Assembly: GCA_016841875.1 (NCBI GenBank)
Contig: JAENYG010000011.1
Coordinates: 1-64,000 of the forward strand
Reading direction: 5' to 3'
DNA: 64,000 nt
From: Syntrophomonas sp.
GTDB taxonomy: Bacteria; Bacillota; Syntrophomonadia; Syntrophomonadales; Syntrophomonadaceae
In this document: in pieces, positions 27,293 through 35,299 of the stretch
How the letters are laid out: every line of letters begins with the position of its first letter
How positions within the stretch are numbered: position 1 is the first letter of the stretch
The notes under the pieces: model-generated
The model's input: only the letters and a program-made list of their open reading frames with translations
What the model was told of the DNA's origin: nothing
The model's database searches: none
Position numbers and translations under genes: made by a program

Positions 27293-28066
27293 TTGCGTCC
27301 CCAAGTATCAATAATTATAACTTCTTTTCAAAGATCTCATTTGCTCAAATGGAATTTATATTCCCTGTCCATACAAAAGATTCCCTGTGCAGTTGAGATT
27401 ATTGTTTTAAATGATGGAATTCCTGATGACACTGAAGCAATTTGTAACGAATATAAAGAGAAATTGAATATAAAATATATTTTTACCGGCCATAGAAATC
27501 TTGACGGTGATATGAAATGGCGTGTTCCGGGTTTTGCTTACAATATTGGCGCAAAAATGTCAGAGGGAAATATACTAATACTATCCTGTGCAGAAATGTT
27601 TCATATCAATGACACTATAAACTATTTGATTGAACCTTTAATGGAAGATAATAAACTATTAGGTATACCTGTAGGAAGAGATGACAGAGACGGTTCTTTT
27701 CTCAGATATGTTGAAGCCAACCATGGTAATATCAGTCAATTTACAGAATTCACCAAATATACCTTTTTAAATACCAATAACCCTTTTCTAATGGCTGTCA
27801 GCCGCGAGGCTTTTTTTAATATTGGAGGATATGACGAAGACTTTACCGGTATCGCCTGGGATGATAATGACCTGGTATCCCGGCTGAAGCGTTATGGATG
27901 CGGCTATAAAAAAACAGATGCCCATACCATTCATCTATATCATTCCAGATATGTTCATGGCAGAGGAGGTTCTCCCGAATTCCTGCATAATGAAAACCTT
28001 TACCGCAGCAGAGTTAAACAAATAGTCCGTAATCAAGGAAGAGAATGGGGAGTCTTTAAAGATTGA
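27293..28066 (+). CDS. GT2 family glycosyltransferase
   Basis: 257 residues with a GT-A fold: VSIIITSFQRSHLLKW, EIIVLNDGIPDDTE, LSCAEMFHIND in the metal/donor region, and YDEDFTGIAWDDNDLVSRL, the catalytic-acceptor ED/DDND segment. Starts at TTG 27293 after SD AAAGGAG. A close paralogue follows at once, so the pair looks like a tandem duplication. Cytoplasmic, donor unknown. Confidence 0.85.
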   Translation: MRPQVSIIITSFQRSHLLKWNLYSLSIQKIPCAVEIIVLNDGIPDDTEAICNEYKEKLNIKYIFTGHRNLDGDMKWRVPGFAYNIGAKMSEGNILILSCAEMFHINDTINYLIEPLMEDNKLLGIPVGRDDRDGSFLRYVEANHGNISQFTEFTKYTFLNTNNPFLMAVSREAFFNIGGYDEDFTGIAWDDNDLVSRLKRYGCGYKKTDAHTIHLYHSRYVHGRGGSPEFLHNENLYRSRVKQIVRNQGREWGVFKD

Positions 28067-28085
28067 TCCTGTGAGGTGATTTAAA

Positions 28086-28865
28086 ATCTCAGCCTGTGAT
28101 ATTTCAATTATCATTCCATCATTTAATAGACCACGGCTATTGAAATGGGGATTGCATTCTTTAGCCCGGCAGAGCATTCCTTACACCTTTGAAACCATAG
28201 TTTTAAATGATGGAATTAAAGATGAAACAGAATTTGTATGTGCAGAATATTCCAGTAAACTGAATTTAAGCTATGTGTTTACCGGCCATAGAAATATGGA
28301 CGGGCAAATAAAACGGCGTGTTCCTGGATATGCAGTCAATATCGGAGCTAAACTTTCAACGGGTAAAATAATAATAATATCTGATGCGGAAATGTTTCAC
28401 TTAAACGATACTATAGGACATCTAGTTCGACCATTGGAAATAAACTCAAACTATCTGGGCATTCCAATAGCACGTGATGATACAACCGGTTGTTTCTTGA
28501 CCCTGGTCGAGAATATGAAGGGCCAGGTATTTACCAATACCTGTAACAGAAGTTTTCCGCGCCTAAACGCCCGGCTGCCCTTTCTGATGTCGCTCAGCCG
28601 AAAAAGCTTTTTTTCAGTTGGAGGTTATGATGAAGATTTTATAGGAAGAGGCTGGGATGATAATGATTTGATCGCCAGGCTGCGCAGATATGGATGCCGA
28701 CACTATCAATCCTGGGCCCAGACTATTCATCTTTTTCATGGCCGGTATAATGGAGATAAATCTCAGCTTCCTGACTACATTTACAATCACAGATTATATG
28801 ATAAGAACAATAGAGAAGGCCGGGTGGTCTCCAACACAGACCGAGTATGGGGTCAAATATCTTAG
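28086..28865 (+). CDS. GT2 family glycosyltransferase paralogue, apparent AUC start
   Basis: Paralogue of the preceding gene: FTGHRNMDGQIKRRVPG, DAEMFHLNDTI and YDEDFIGRGWDDNDLIARL all align. The first strand (ISIIIPSFNRPRLLKW) is encoded in frame upstream of the first standard start (TTG 28140). No ATG, GTG or TTG lies between the in-frame stop at 28077 and 28140. An SD (GAGGTG, 28073-28078) stands 7 nt before ATC 28086, which would give 259 residues. Starting at 28140 would delete the nucleotide-binding strand. The ATC start is an inference; a sequence error or a decaying gene is the alternative. Confidence 0.75.
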   Translation: MSACDISIIIPSFNRPRLLKWGLHSLARQSIPYTFETIVLNDGIKDETEFVCAEYSSKLNLSYVFTGHRNMDGQIKRRVPGYAVNIGAKLSTGKIIIISDAEMFHLNDTIGHLVRPLEINSNYLGIPIARDDTTGCFLTLVENMKGQVFTNTCNRSFPRLNARLPFLMSLSRKSFFSVGGYDEDFIGRGWDDNDLIARLRRYGCRHYQSWAQTIHLFHGRYNGDKSQLPDYIYNHRLYDKNNREGRVVSNTDRVWGQIS

Positions 28866-28869
28866 AGGG

Positions 28870-28908
28870 CCATAATCATCGTTACGGATTCGATGATTAT
28901 GGTTTTTT
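28870..28908 (+). terminator. Rho-independent terminator of the glycan operon
   Basis: Perfect 12-bp stem CCATAATCATCG/CGATGATTATGG (28870-28881 with 28891-28902), 9-nt loop, then six T. It closes the plus-strand glycosyltransferase run ahead of a convergent gene. Confidence 0.95.
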
Positions 28909-28921
28909 CATGCAGTGGAAA

Positions 28922-30676
28922 CTAGACGCTTATTTCTGTAAAGCTTTTACTGGAATCCCCTATATTCTGATGTAATTTAAAAAACCTCTTTAAAGTAGAA
29001 TCATTTTTCCCAACCTGTGAAATATAAGCATTTTTTATGAAATTAAATCGGTCAGCTGAGTATAATTTGATGTCTTTCATCCAACACTTCCAAAAGAATC
29101 CTCTATCCTCAGTTGGATCAGTCCCTCCGAATCCCGTACGATCAAATATTTCCTTTTTGATTAACATAGCTGATCCACATAAAGATTTCACATAGCAGTT
29201 TTCCATATCAGGATTTCTTAAGATCGTTTTCTTTAACCTGTCATCATATTCATAGTAAGCTGATTTTCCAATAATATCTGCATCCGCATACTGGTAAGCC
29301 TGTAGCAAATCGGTCATGAAGTTAGGCGCATAATAATTATAAGGTTCAAATAGCAAAATATACCTGGCATTAGTATAATTCACGGCACGATTTACGCATT
29401 TGCTTGGCGCATCCGATTCGGGGGTCAGAATTAATGTAATATCATCTTTGAATAAATATTGGTTAATAATATCATCCTTTTTTAATCTTTTACTCGGAGA
29501 GATGATAAAGAGACTCTTAAAATCATATTGTTGTCTTAAATAATTATTAATTACGAGATCAATCTCTTGGTTACTGTTAACAAAAGCAAAAACAGCAATC
29601 GTTTCGATATCTGCTTTGAGGTATGGCAATCCAACATAATCAAATACGGTTTCCAGACGATGCTTATAAGTGTGTTTATTGAGCACTTCCCTAATTCCTA
29701 ACAAACCTAGTTTATCCCTATATTCTTTGTTTTCAGCAATGGTTTGCAGGCACTGTTCTGCTTCCTGTTCAGATTGAATCACAGCTACAATTCCCGGGAA
29801 GAGTTTATTAATAGCCAGTGAATGGTTGCTGATAATGCTGGTACCGCATGCTAAGATTTCAAAAACTCTCCGAGAACACATGGTGGGACTATCTTCTATG
29901 GAATTTACATTTAGAAACACATCATATTTTTTGTAGGCTTTGATCATATCGGAATAGTCTAAGAATCCCTTAATATATGGTTTATATATCGAAGGAAATT
30001 CATAATCCTTATTTTTCATATTATGCATACGGTTATAGATGTGAAGATTATAATGCAGAGCAGGAGTTAATAGATAATTAAGATTTTTTCTTCTGTTTTC
30101 ATATTTATGATTGTACCAGGTTCCGGCAAAAGCTATTTGTCCAAGTTTTTCTTTATCCCTATCAATGGGATTGTGCAGCCGGGGCTGGGCAGCAAAAGGT
30201 AGTACATAAATTCGATCATGACCTACAATATCTTTATATTTATCTATGGAATTTTCATCACTGGTAAATATATAATCAAAATGCCGGGCAGAATCAATAA
30301 AAAATTGAAAATTGCTGGGGTCTTCTTTGTTCCAGAAAACTGTAGGGATCTGTTTTTCTTGACAGAAATTGACTATATCACATATAGTCTTGTTTTTACT
30401 GTTTTTCCAGGCGCTTATCTTATGCTGCCATTTCTTATTCTTGCCCTTCCAGGCCGATTCAACAAACAGCAGATCCGGCTTTTCACGATCAATAATTTCC
30501 TTCCAACTTTCAGGCTCTAATTGGATAAATCTGCTCTCATATTTAAAGCATTCGTAACTGAATTCATCAAGTATACATACGATCTTATAGTGATGTTTTA
30601 TCGATGGTTTAAACTGGTGGTGTTCCCTGTCTGGTGATTTTACAGTTGTTATTGATTCATTATCTATAATACTCAT
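28922..30676 (-). CDS. Bifunctional glycosyltransferase (CgeB/DUF3880-like GT4 plus GT2)
   Basis: 584 residues. About 25-345 resembles the CgeB/DUF3880-Glyco_trans_1_2 group: IPTVFWNKEDPSNF, FAGTWYNHKYENRR and SPTMCSRRVFEILACGTSII. About 355-570 is a GT2-like domain: RAVNYTNARYILLFEPYNYY and CGSAMLIKKEIFDRTGF. CgeB-type proteins decorate the spore surface in Bacillus. The gene is convergent with the plus-strand glycan operon and AT-rich like it. Acceptor unknown. Confidence 0.82.
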   Translation of the reverse strand: MSIIDNESITTVKSPDREHHQFKPSIKHHYKIVCILDEFSYECFKYESRFIQLEPESWKEIIDREKPDLLFVESAWKGKNKKWQHKISAWKNSKNKTICDIVNFCQEKQIPTVFWNKEDPSNFQFFIDSARHFDYIFTSDENSIDKYKDIVGHDRIYVLPFAAQPRLHNPIDRDKEKLGQIAFAGTWYNHKYENRRKNLNYLLTPALHYNLHIYNRMHNMKNKDYEFPSIYKPYIKGFLDYSDMIKAYKKYDVFLNVNSIEDSPTMCSRRVFEILACGTSIISNHSLAINKLFPGIVAVIQSEQEAEQCLQTIAENKEYRDKLGLLGIREVLNKHTYKHRLETVFDYVGLPYLKADIETIAVFAFVNSNQEIDLVINNYLRQQYDFKSLFIISPSKRLKKDDIINQYLFKDDITLILTPESDAPSKCVNRAVNYTNARYILLFEPYNYYAPNFMTDLLQAYQYADADIIGKSAYYEYDDRLKKTILRNPDMENCYVKSLCGSAMLIKKEIFDRTGFGGTDPTEDRGFFWKCWMKDIKLYSADRFNFIKNAYISQVGKNDSTLKRFFKLHQNIGDSSKSFTEISV

Positions 30677-30824
30677 TATTTACCACCCTTTTCCGGATAT
30701 AATAATATTGGATTTGTTCCCTATTTCATCATATGATGGATTTAATTGGATGGTGTTATGGGCTGAAAGATTAATCAAACAAACAAACCGCAATTTAATC
30801 AATAAAACAAGTTTTAGTACAATA

Positions 30825-30850
30825 CAGAAAGAGCCCTCTCAGGCTCTCTG
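30825..30850 (-). terminator. Probable terminator of the spoIIA operon
   Basis: Hairpin AGAGCC/GGCTCT extended to about 9-11 bp with a 6-nt loop, 26 bp after the sigF stop. The following minus-strand T tract is interrupted (TTTCTGTATT), so strength is uncertain. Confidence 0.6.
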
Positions 30851-30875
30851 TTTAGTTTTTTATTGACTTTTAGAG

Positions 30876-31613
30876 TTATTCTAAAATTGTTTTTAGTTTC
30901 TTGATGGCGGTTTTTTCTATCCGGGAAACCTGCACCTGTGATACTCCTAAATCTCCTGCTATCAATGACTGAGTCTCATCTTTAAAATATCTTCTTAGAA
31001 TTACTTCCCGTTCTCGGTCATCAAGGGTACTCAAAGCCTCTCGCAGGGCGATCTTTTCCAGCATCATGGCACTGCCTTCACTGGCTGTCAATCTATCCAA
31101 CATAGATAAATTATCATTTTCCTCCCGGGGTAACACGTCATTGATATAGGCAGGCACCTGGCAGGCTTCGATAGAAATCACGATTTCTTCTTTGTCCATA
31201 CCAAGCAGCAAAGCAATCTCGTCCACACCTGGATCTCGCCCCAGTTCACCTCTAAGTTTATCCTGGGCCCAGCGTATCTTGCTATAAGTCTCTTTAATGC
31301 CTCGCTGTACTTTAACGATACCATCATCACGTAAAAATTTTTTGATCTCTCCGATTATCATGGGTACTGCATAGGTAGAAAAGCGCACCTTGAAACTAAA
31401 ATCAAATTTATCAATGGCTTTTAATAAGCCGATAGATCCTACTTGAAAGAGATCTTCATATTCATAGGCAGTGTTTTTAAATTTTTCCAACACCATATAT
31501 ACCAGACCGATGTTCGCTTCATGAACCTGAGCCCGCGCTGACTCATCGCCTGCCTGAGCCCTGGCTATTAGGTTCTCATTTTCTTTATAAGGATTTATGG
31601 AGGACACTGTCAT
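30876..31613 (-). CDS. sigF: RNA polymerase sigma-F factor (forespore)
   Basis: 245-residue sigma-70-family factor directing early forespore transcription. Region 2 contains EDLFQVGSIGLLKAIDKFDFS and FSTYAVPMIIGEIKKFLRDDG; region 4 ends with DREREVILRRYF and the helix-turn-helix SLIAGDLGVSQVQVSRIEK. Its identity as SigF rather than SigG follows from its place 7 bp after spoIIAB in the dacF-spoIIAA-spoIIAB-sigF order. It is held inactive by SpoIIAB until SpoIIAA is dephosphorylated. Confidence 0.95.
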   Translation of the reverse strand: MTVSSINPYKENENLIARAQAGDESARAQVHEANIGLVYMVLEKFKNTAYEYEDLFQVGSIGLLKAIDKFDFSFKVRFSTYAVPMIIGEIKKFLRDDGIVKVQRGIKETYSKIRWAQDKLRGELGRDPGVDEIALLLGMDKEEIVISIEACQVPAYINDVLPREENDNLSMLDRLTASEGSAMMLEKIALREALSTLDDREREVILRRYFKDETQSLIAGDLGVSQVQVSRIEKTAIKKLKTILE

Positions 31614-31620
31614 TCCCCCT

Positions 31621-32067
31621 TTAAGCGTAGGCTTCTTTGTCTTTAGTCAAGAAACTTCTCTTAAGCTGTACACTGGTACCTTCTCCTGGTTTGCTGAGGA
31701 CTTCCATATCGTCCATAAACGATTTCATAAAAGTAAATCCCAATCCCATTCTATTTGGTTCACTGGAATAGGTTGGCTGCAGCACACTGTCTATATCTTC
31801 TATTCCTTTTCCATAATCCTCAATTATAATCTCCAGGGTTCGATTCTCCAATAAACTAATTACAATAGTTATGATTTCATTACTCCGGTTTTCATAGGCA
31901 TGAATTATACAATTAGATACCGCCTCTGAAACTACTAACTTAACTTCTTCGATTTCATCGATGGTACACCCAAGCTGTGAAGCAAAAGCACCTACACATG
32001 CCCGGGCAAATGAAATATTCTCCGGCAAGCTTAAGATTTCGAATTTACAATAATTTCTTACATTCAT
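31621..32067 (-). CDS. spoIIAB: Anti-sigma-F factor / SpoIIAA kinase
   Basis: 148-residue GHKL-fold serine kinase that binds SigF with ATP and phosphorylates SpoIIAA. The N box (EAVSNCIIHAYEN) and the glycine-rich loops (DYGKGIED, GLGFTFMKSFMD) are intact. Second gene of the spoIIA operon, 24 bp after spoIIAA; its start MNVRNYCKFEILSLPEN matches the usual length. Confidence 0.95.
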   Translation of the reverse strand: MNVRNYCKFEILSLPENISFARACVGAFASQLGCTIDEIEEVKLVVSEAVSNCIIHAYENRSNEIITIVISLLENRTLEIIIEDYGKGIEDIDSVLQPTYSSEPNRMGLGFTFMKSFMDDMEVLSKPGEGTSVQLKRSFLTKDKEAYA

Positions 32068-32091
32068 GATAGACCCAGCCTGAGCTGGAAC

Positions 32092-32433
32092 TCACCTCCC
32101 CTGAAGATTAATTACATCCTGTTCATTTCGGCACATCGAGACCAGCTTATTTATTCCTGAAAAGTACAAGATCTTTTCCACCTGCGGCCTGGCACCAACA
32201 ATATACATGCGACCGTTTTTACTGCTTATTTTCTTATATCTGCCGAGTATTACTCCCAATCCCGAACTATCAATGAAACTAACTTTCTCCATGTTCAATA
32301 TTAAGTTTTTTATTTCATTATTGTCCATCTTTTTATCAATTTCACTGCGCATTTTATCAGCTACCAGCATGTCCAATTCGCCTTCACATCTGACTATCAG
32401 TGTATTTCGTACCTGCCTTAACTCTACGTCCAT
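32092..32433 (-). CDS. spoIIAA: Anti-anti-sigma factor SpoIIAA
   Basis: 113-residue STAS-domain protein that releases SigF from SpoIIAB. The phosphorylatable Ser lies in FIDSSGLGVILGRY. ATG 32433 is preferred over an upstream in-frame TTG because GGAGGGG lies 8 nt before it and family proteins start here (MDVELRQV). A SigH-like promoter lies about 40 bp upstream, between dacF and this gene. Confidence 0.94.
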   Translation of the reverse strand: MDVELRQVRNTLIVRCEGELDMLVADKMRSEIDKKMDNNEIKNLILNMEKVSFIDSSGLGVILGRYKKISSKNGRMYIVGARPQVEKILYFSGINKLVSMCRNEQDVINLQGR

Positions 32434-32471
32434 TACATCATCCCCTCCCGGCAATTACCCTGACATAGAAA

Positions 32472-32501
32472 AGGTTCTACTCGAGAGGGGATATTTCCTT
32501 C
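32472..32501 (-). promoter_or_regulatory. Candidate SigH promoter of spoIIAA-AB-sigF
   Basis: Minus strand GAAGGAAAT (32501-32493) is a full match to the SigH -35 RNAGGAWWW. A 12-bp spacer and GTAGAACCT (32480-32472) follow, agreeing with RNNGAATWW except at the T and one W. The position matches that of the SigH-driven spoIIA promoter in Bacillus subtilis. Confidence 0.6.
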
Positions 32502-32514
32502 CACAAAATTCCAA

Positions 32515-33660
32515 TTATAAAAGATAGGTTTCGGCAAACATCTTCAAAAACTCCCTTAATAAGCCTCCTCGTTGTACATCCCGGGCAGCATTCAAATTCA
32601 CTTTTTTAACTAATTCATTATCTTTATATATCATTAGCTCTCCCAGCTTTTGACCTGCAATAACGGGAGCATCCGTATATTGGGCCAGGCTCCTCTTGTA
32701 GGTTATTTTATCTTCTTCCCCTTTGGCGCAAATCACTCCTGCATTTTCGCCCGCTACAACTTCGACTATATTTTCTGTTCCTTTTCCTACCTTAACCGTC
32801 CCACAGGGACTTCCCTGGGCAAAAAAGGTCTTGAAGCTGTACGTGGCAAACCCATAATTAAACAGCTCCATAGAATCTCGAAAATGTCCTTGCGCAACGG
32901 GAGATGCCATGACCACCGCAATCAATCGCAAATTATCACGTTTTACAGTTGATGTTAAGCAGTATTTGGCTTCATCTGTCCAACCGGTTTTAAATCCATC
33001 TGCTCCTTCGTACCACCATAATAGTTTATTAGTGTTAAACAACTTGAATTCACCCTGTCTCAAATTGTACTCCTTGATGGAGGTATACTCTAACATTTTA
33101 GGAACTTCAAGGGCATACCGAGCTATGATCGCCATATCCCGGGCAGTAGTATAATGACCTTCAGCCGATAGTCCATAGGCATTAATGAAATTAGTATTTT
33201 TTAACCCTATACTTTTAGCTTTCTGGTTCATGCGCTGGACGAAGTTCGAATGAGTACCCTCCAGGTGCTCAGCAACGGCAACACAAGCATCGTTAGCTGA
33301 TCCCACGGCGATAGCGATCAGCATATCTTCAAACGTCATTTCTTCTCCAGGTTCAAGATATACCTGGGATCCCCCCATTTTCCATGCATTTTCACTGGTT
33401 ACAACTTTGTCCTTTAATCCAACTTTTCCTTCTTCCAGGTCTTCTAATGCCAGCAGAAGAGTCATGATTTTTGTCATACTGGCAGGTGGCAGCTTTTTGT
33501 CCTCATTTTTGGCCAGCAATATTTTTCCTGAATCAGCATCCATTAAAACATAAGCTTCAGCCGATACATCAACGACATCCGCTTTAACCGGCACCGGCAG
33601 CAGGATACACAAGCAGAATGCAAGGACTAGCATCAAAGCAGTTCTCTTTCGATCAGGCAT
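32515..33660 (-). CDS. dacF: D-alanyl-D-alanine carboxypeptidase DacF
   Basis: Penicillin-binding protein 5-type carboxypeptidase that trims peptidoglycan peptides, in the spore cortex in Bacillus. A signal peptide ends near PVPVKA. The three active-site motifs are SMTK (in PPASMTKIMT), SAN (in GSANDACVAV) and KTG (in GFKTGWTDEAKY). ATG 33660 is favoured, 11 nt from SD AGGAGG (381 residues); a GTG at 33672 directly abuts the SD. Upstream of spoIIAA, as in Bacillus. Confidence 0.93.
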   Translation of the reverse strand: MPDRKRTALMLVLAFCLCILLPVPVKADVVDVSAEAYVLMDADSGKILLAKNEDKKLPPASMTKIMTLLLALEDLEEGKVGLKDKVVTSENAWKMGGSQVYLEPGEEMTFEDMLIAIAVGSANDACVAVAEHLEGTHSNFVQRMNQKAKSIGLKNTNFINAYGLSAEGHYTTARDMAIIARYALEVPKMLEYTSIKEYNLRQGEFKLFNTNKLLWWYEGADGFKTGWTDEAKYCLTSTVKRDNLRLIAVVMASPVAQGHFRDSMELFNYGFATYSFKTFFAQGSPCGTVKVGKGTENIVEVVAGENAGVICAKGEEDKITYKRSLAQYTDAPVIAGQKLGELMIYKDNELVKKVNLNAARDVQRGGLLREFLKMFAETYLL

Positions 33661-33869
33661 ACAAGTCTGCACCTCCTGAAATAATAGTTTATTAATTATA
33701 TTGGCACTGACACCCTATTATTCCAGTGGGTTAACAGCCTAAATAGAATAGTCTTCATTAAAAACAATAAAGCCGGCAGATATTATCTAAACCAGCTCTA
33801 TCTGGGTACATAATTTAATTATGATTTATTGATACCTGGATTGTATATTTTATCCTCGTTGTAATACTT

Positions 33870-35210
33870 TTATAACCAGGCGTTTTTTGCGGCCTGGAAT
33901 GCTAATTCATCACGAAAATCAGGGTGAGCAATGTTGATTAGCTGTTTTACCCGGTTAGATAGGCTTTTCCACCTTAAATTTGCAACTCCATATTCTGTCA
34001 CGATATATTCCACATCATTACGTGAAGTGCTAACAATGGTCCCTTCCGGTAGAATAGGTACTATTTTAGACTTTAAATTTCCATTGTTATCAGTATAGGT
34101 TGAATTCAAGGCCAGTATACTTTTCCCATCTCGTGACATGGTGGCACCGTGAACAAAATTGACCTGCCCCCCCGTTCCGCTATACTGATATGTACCAATA
34201 GACTCGGAAGCAGCTTGACCGGTCAAATCCATCATTAACGTATTATTGATGGAGATAAGTCTATCATTTTGGGCTATTATCCGTGGATCATTTATATACT
34301 CCACCTCACAGAAAATAAAATCTTCATTATGGTTTGCAAAATCCCATAATTCTTGATTTCCTACCAGGTAACATCCCAAGATTTTACCCTTATGAAAATT
34401 CTTTTGGGAACCATTGATTACTCCTGAAAGAACTAGATCCATAATGGAATTTGAGATCACTTCACCGTGGATACCCAGGTTTCTTTTATCTCTTAAGAGA
34501 TAACCTACTGCGTTGGCCAATCCTCCTAGACCCAGCTGGATGGTGGAACCATCTTCAACCATATCTGCAATATATGCAGCGATGGACTTCTCCGTCTGAG
34601 TTATTGGTATATCATGGACTTCGGCCGGTGAATAATTGTTTTCTATTATGTAATCTACTTCTGAAACATGGATCTTAAAATCATTCCCACACAACCAGGG
34701 CAGATTTTCATTAACCTCAACAATAACTGTTTCAGCATTATCAAAAGCTCTTTTATGACAGAGACCGGCATAACAAGACCTATTCATATAGCCGTTATCA
34801 TCTGGAGGTGTAACCGAACACGCCACTACATTGGGTTTTCTATGATCCAGCCATTCTCCTAGTTTCTGCAGGTGTATCGGTACATAGCTGCTTATTCCTT
34901 CCCGTATGCAATTACGTTCCATAGGCCCTACAAAAGTAGTTTCAATTTTAAGATTATCTTTATACTCTAAATTCATAAATCGATATTGACTCAATGCAAA
35001 ATTAACCAGCAGGATTATGCCCTGCAGGTCTTTCCCCCTCCTGCTCATCGCCTCAACGAAAGCCTCCGGCACCACATTTCCACCCGCCATTGCTATGGTA
35101 TCATTATCTTTAAGCAATGCTGCAGCATGGTCTGCAGAGCATATTTTACGGCGATAATCATCCTGCCAGCTGGCACCATTTGCTTCACTGGCTTCATTCA
35201 TTAACCGCAT
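33870..35210 (-). CDS. Acetyl-CoA hydrolase/transferase-family CoA-transferase
   Basis: 446-residue class I CoA-transferase of the butyryl-CoA:acetate / 4-hydroxybutyrate CoA-transferase type, which moves CoA between acetate and another carboxylate. The CoA-pocket motif GTGGQVNFVHGA and the glutamate-containing FCEVEYINDPR (probable catalytic Glu) are present, and IQLGLGGLANAVG precedes them. In a fatty-acid-using anaerobe it could activate butyrate at the expense of acetyl-CoA. It sits between pdp and dacF, where Bacillus has no such gene. A small palindrome at 33809-33823 lies after its stop. Confidence 0.88.
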   Translation of the reverse strand: MRLMNEASEANGASWQDDYRRKICSADHAAALLKDNDTIAMAGGNVVPEAFVEAMSRRGKDLQGIILLVNFALSQYRFMNLEYKDNLKIETTFVGPMERNCIREGISSYVPIHLQKLGEWLDHRKPNVVACSVTPPDDNGYMNRSCYAGLCHKRAFDNAETVIVEVNENLPWLCGNDFKIHVSEVDYIIENNYSPAEVHDIPITQTEKSIAAYIADMVEDGSTIQLGLGGLANAVGYLLRDKRNLGIHGEVISNSIMDLVLSGVINGSQKNFHKGKILGCYLVGNQELWDFANHNEDFIFCEVEYINDPRIIAQNDRLISINNTLMMDLTGQAASESIGTYQYSGTGGQVNFVHGATMSRDGKSILALNSTYTDNNGNLKSKIVPILPEGTIVSTSRNDVEYIVTEYGVANLRWKSLSNRVKQLINIAHPDFRDELAFQAAKNAWL

Positions 35211-35299
35211 ATTATTCCCCCCACAATGTGAATATGCGAGTTAAAGCTCTTGCTGAACCTTATGACATTGCCTGAATGCCATTTACTCCCCCTTAAAGA

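Noticed and set aside
33809-33823. Palindrome CATAATTTAATTATG as terminator of the CoA-transferase gene
   Set aside because: The stem is all A/T except one pair and lacks a T run; too weak to call.
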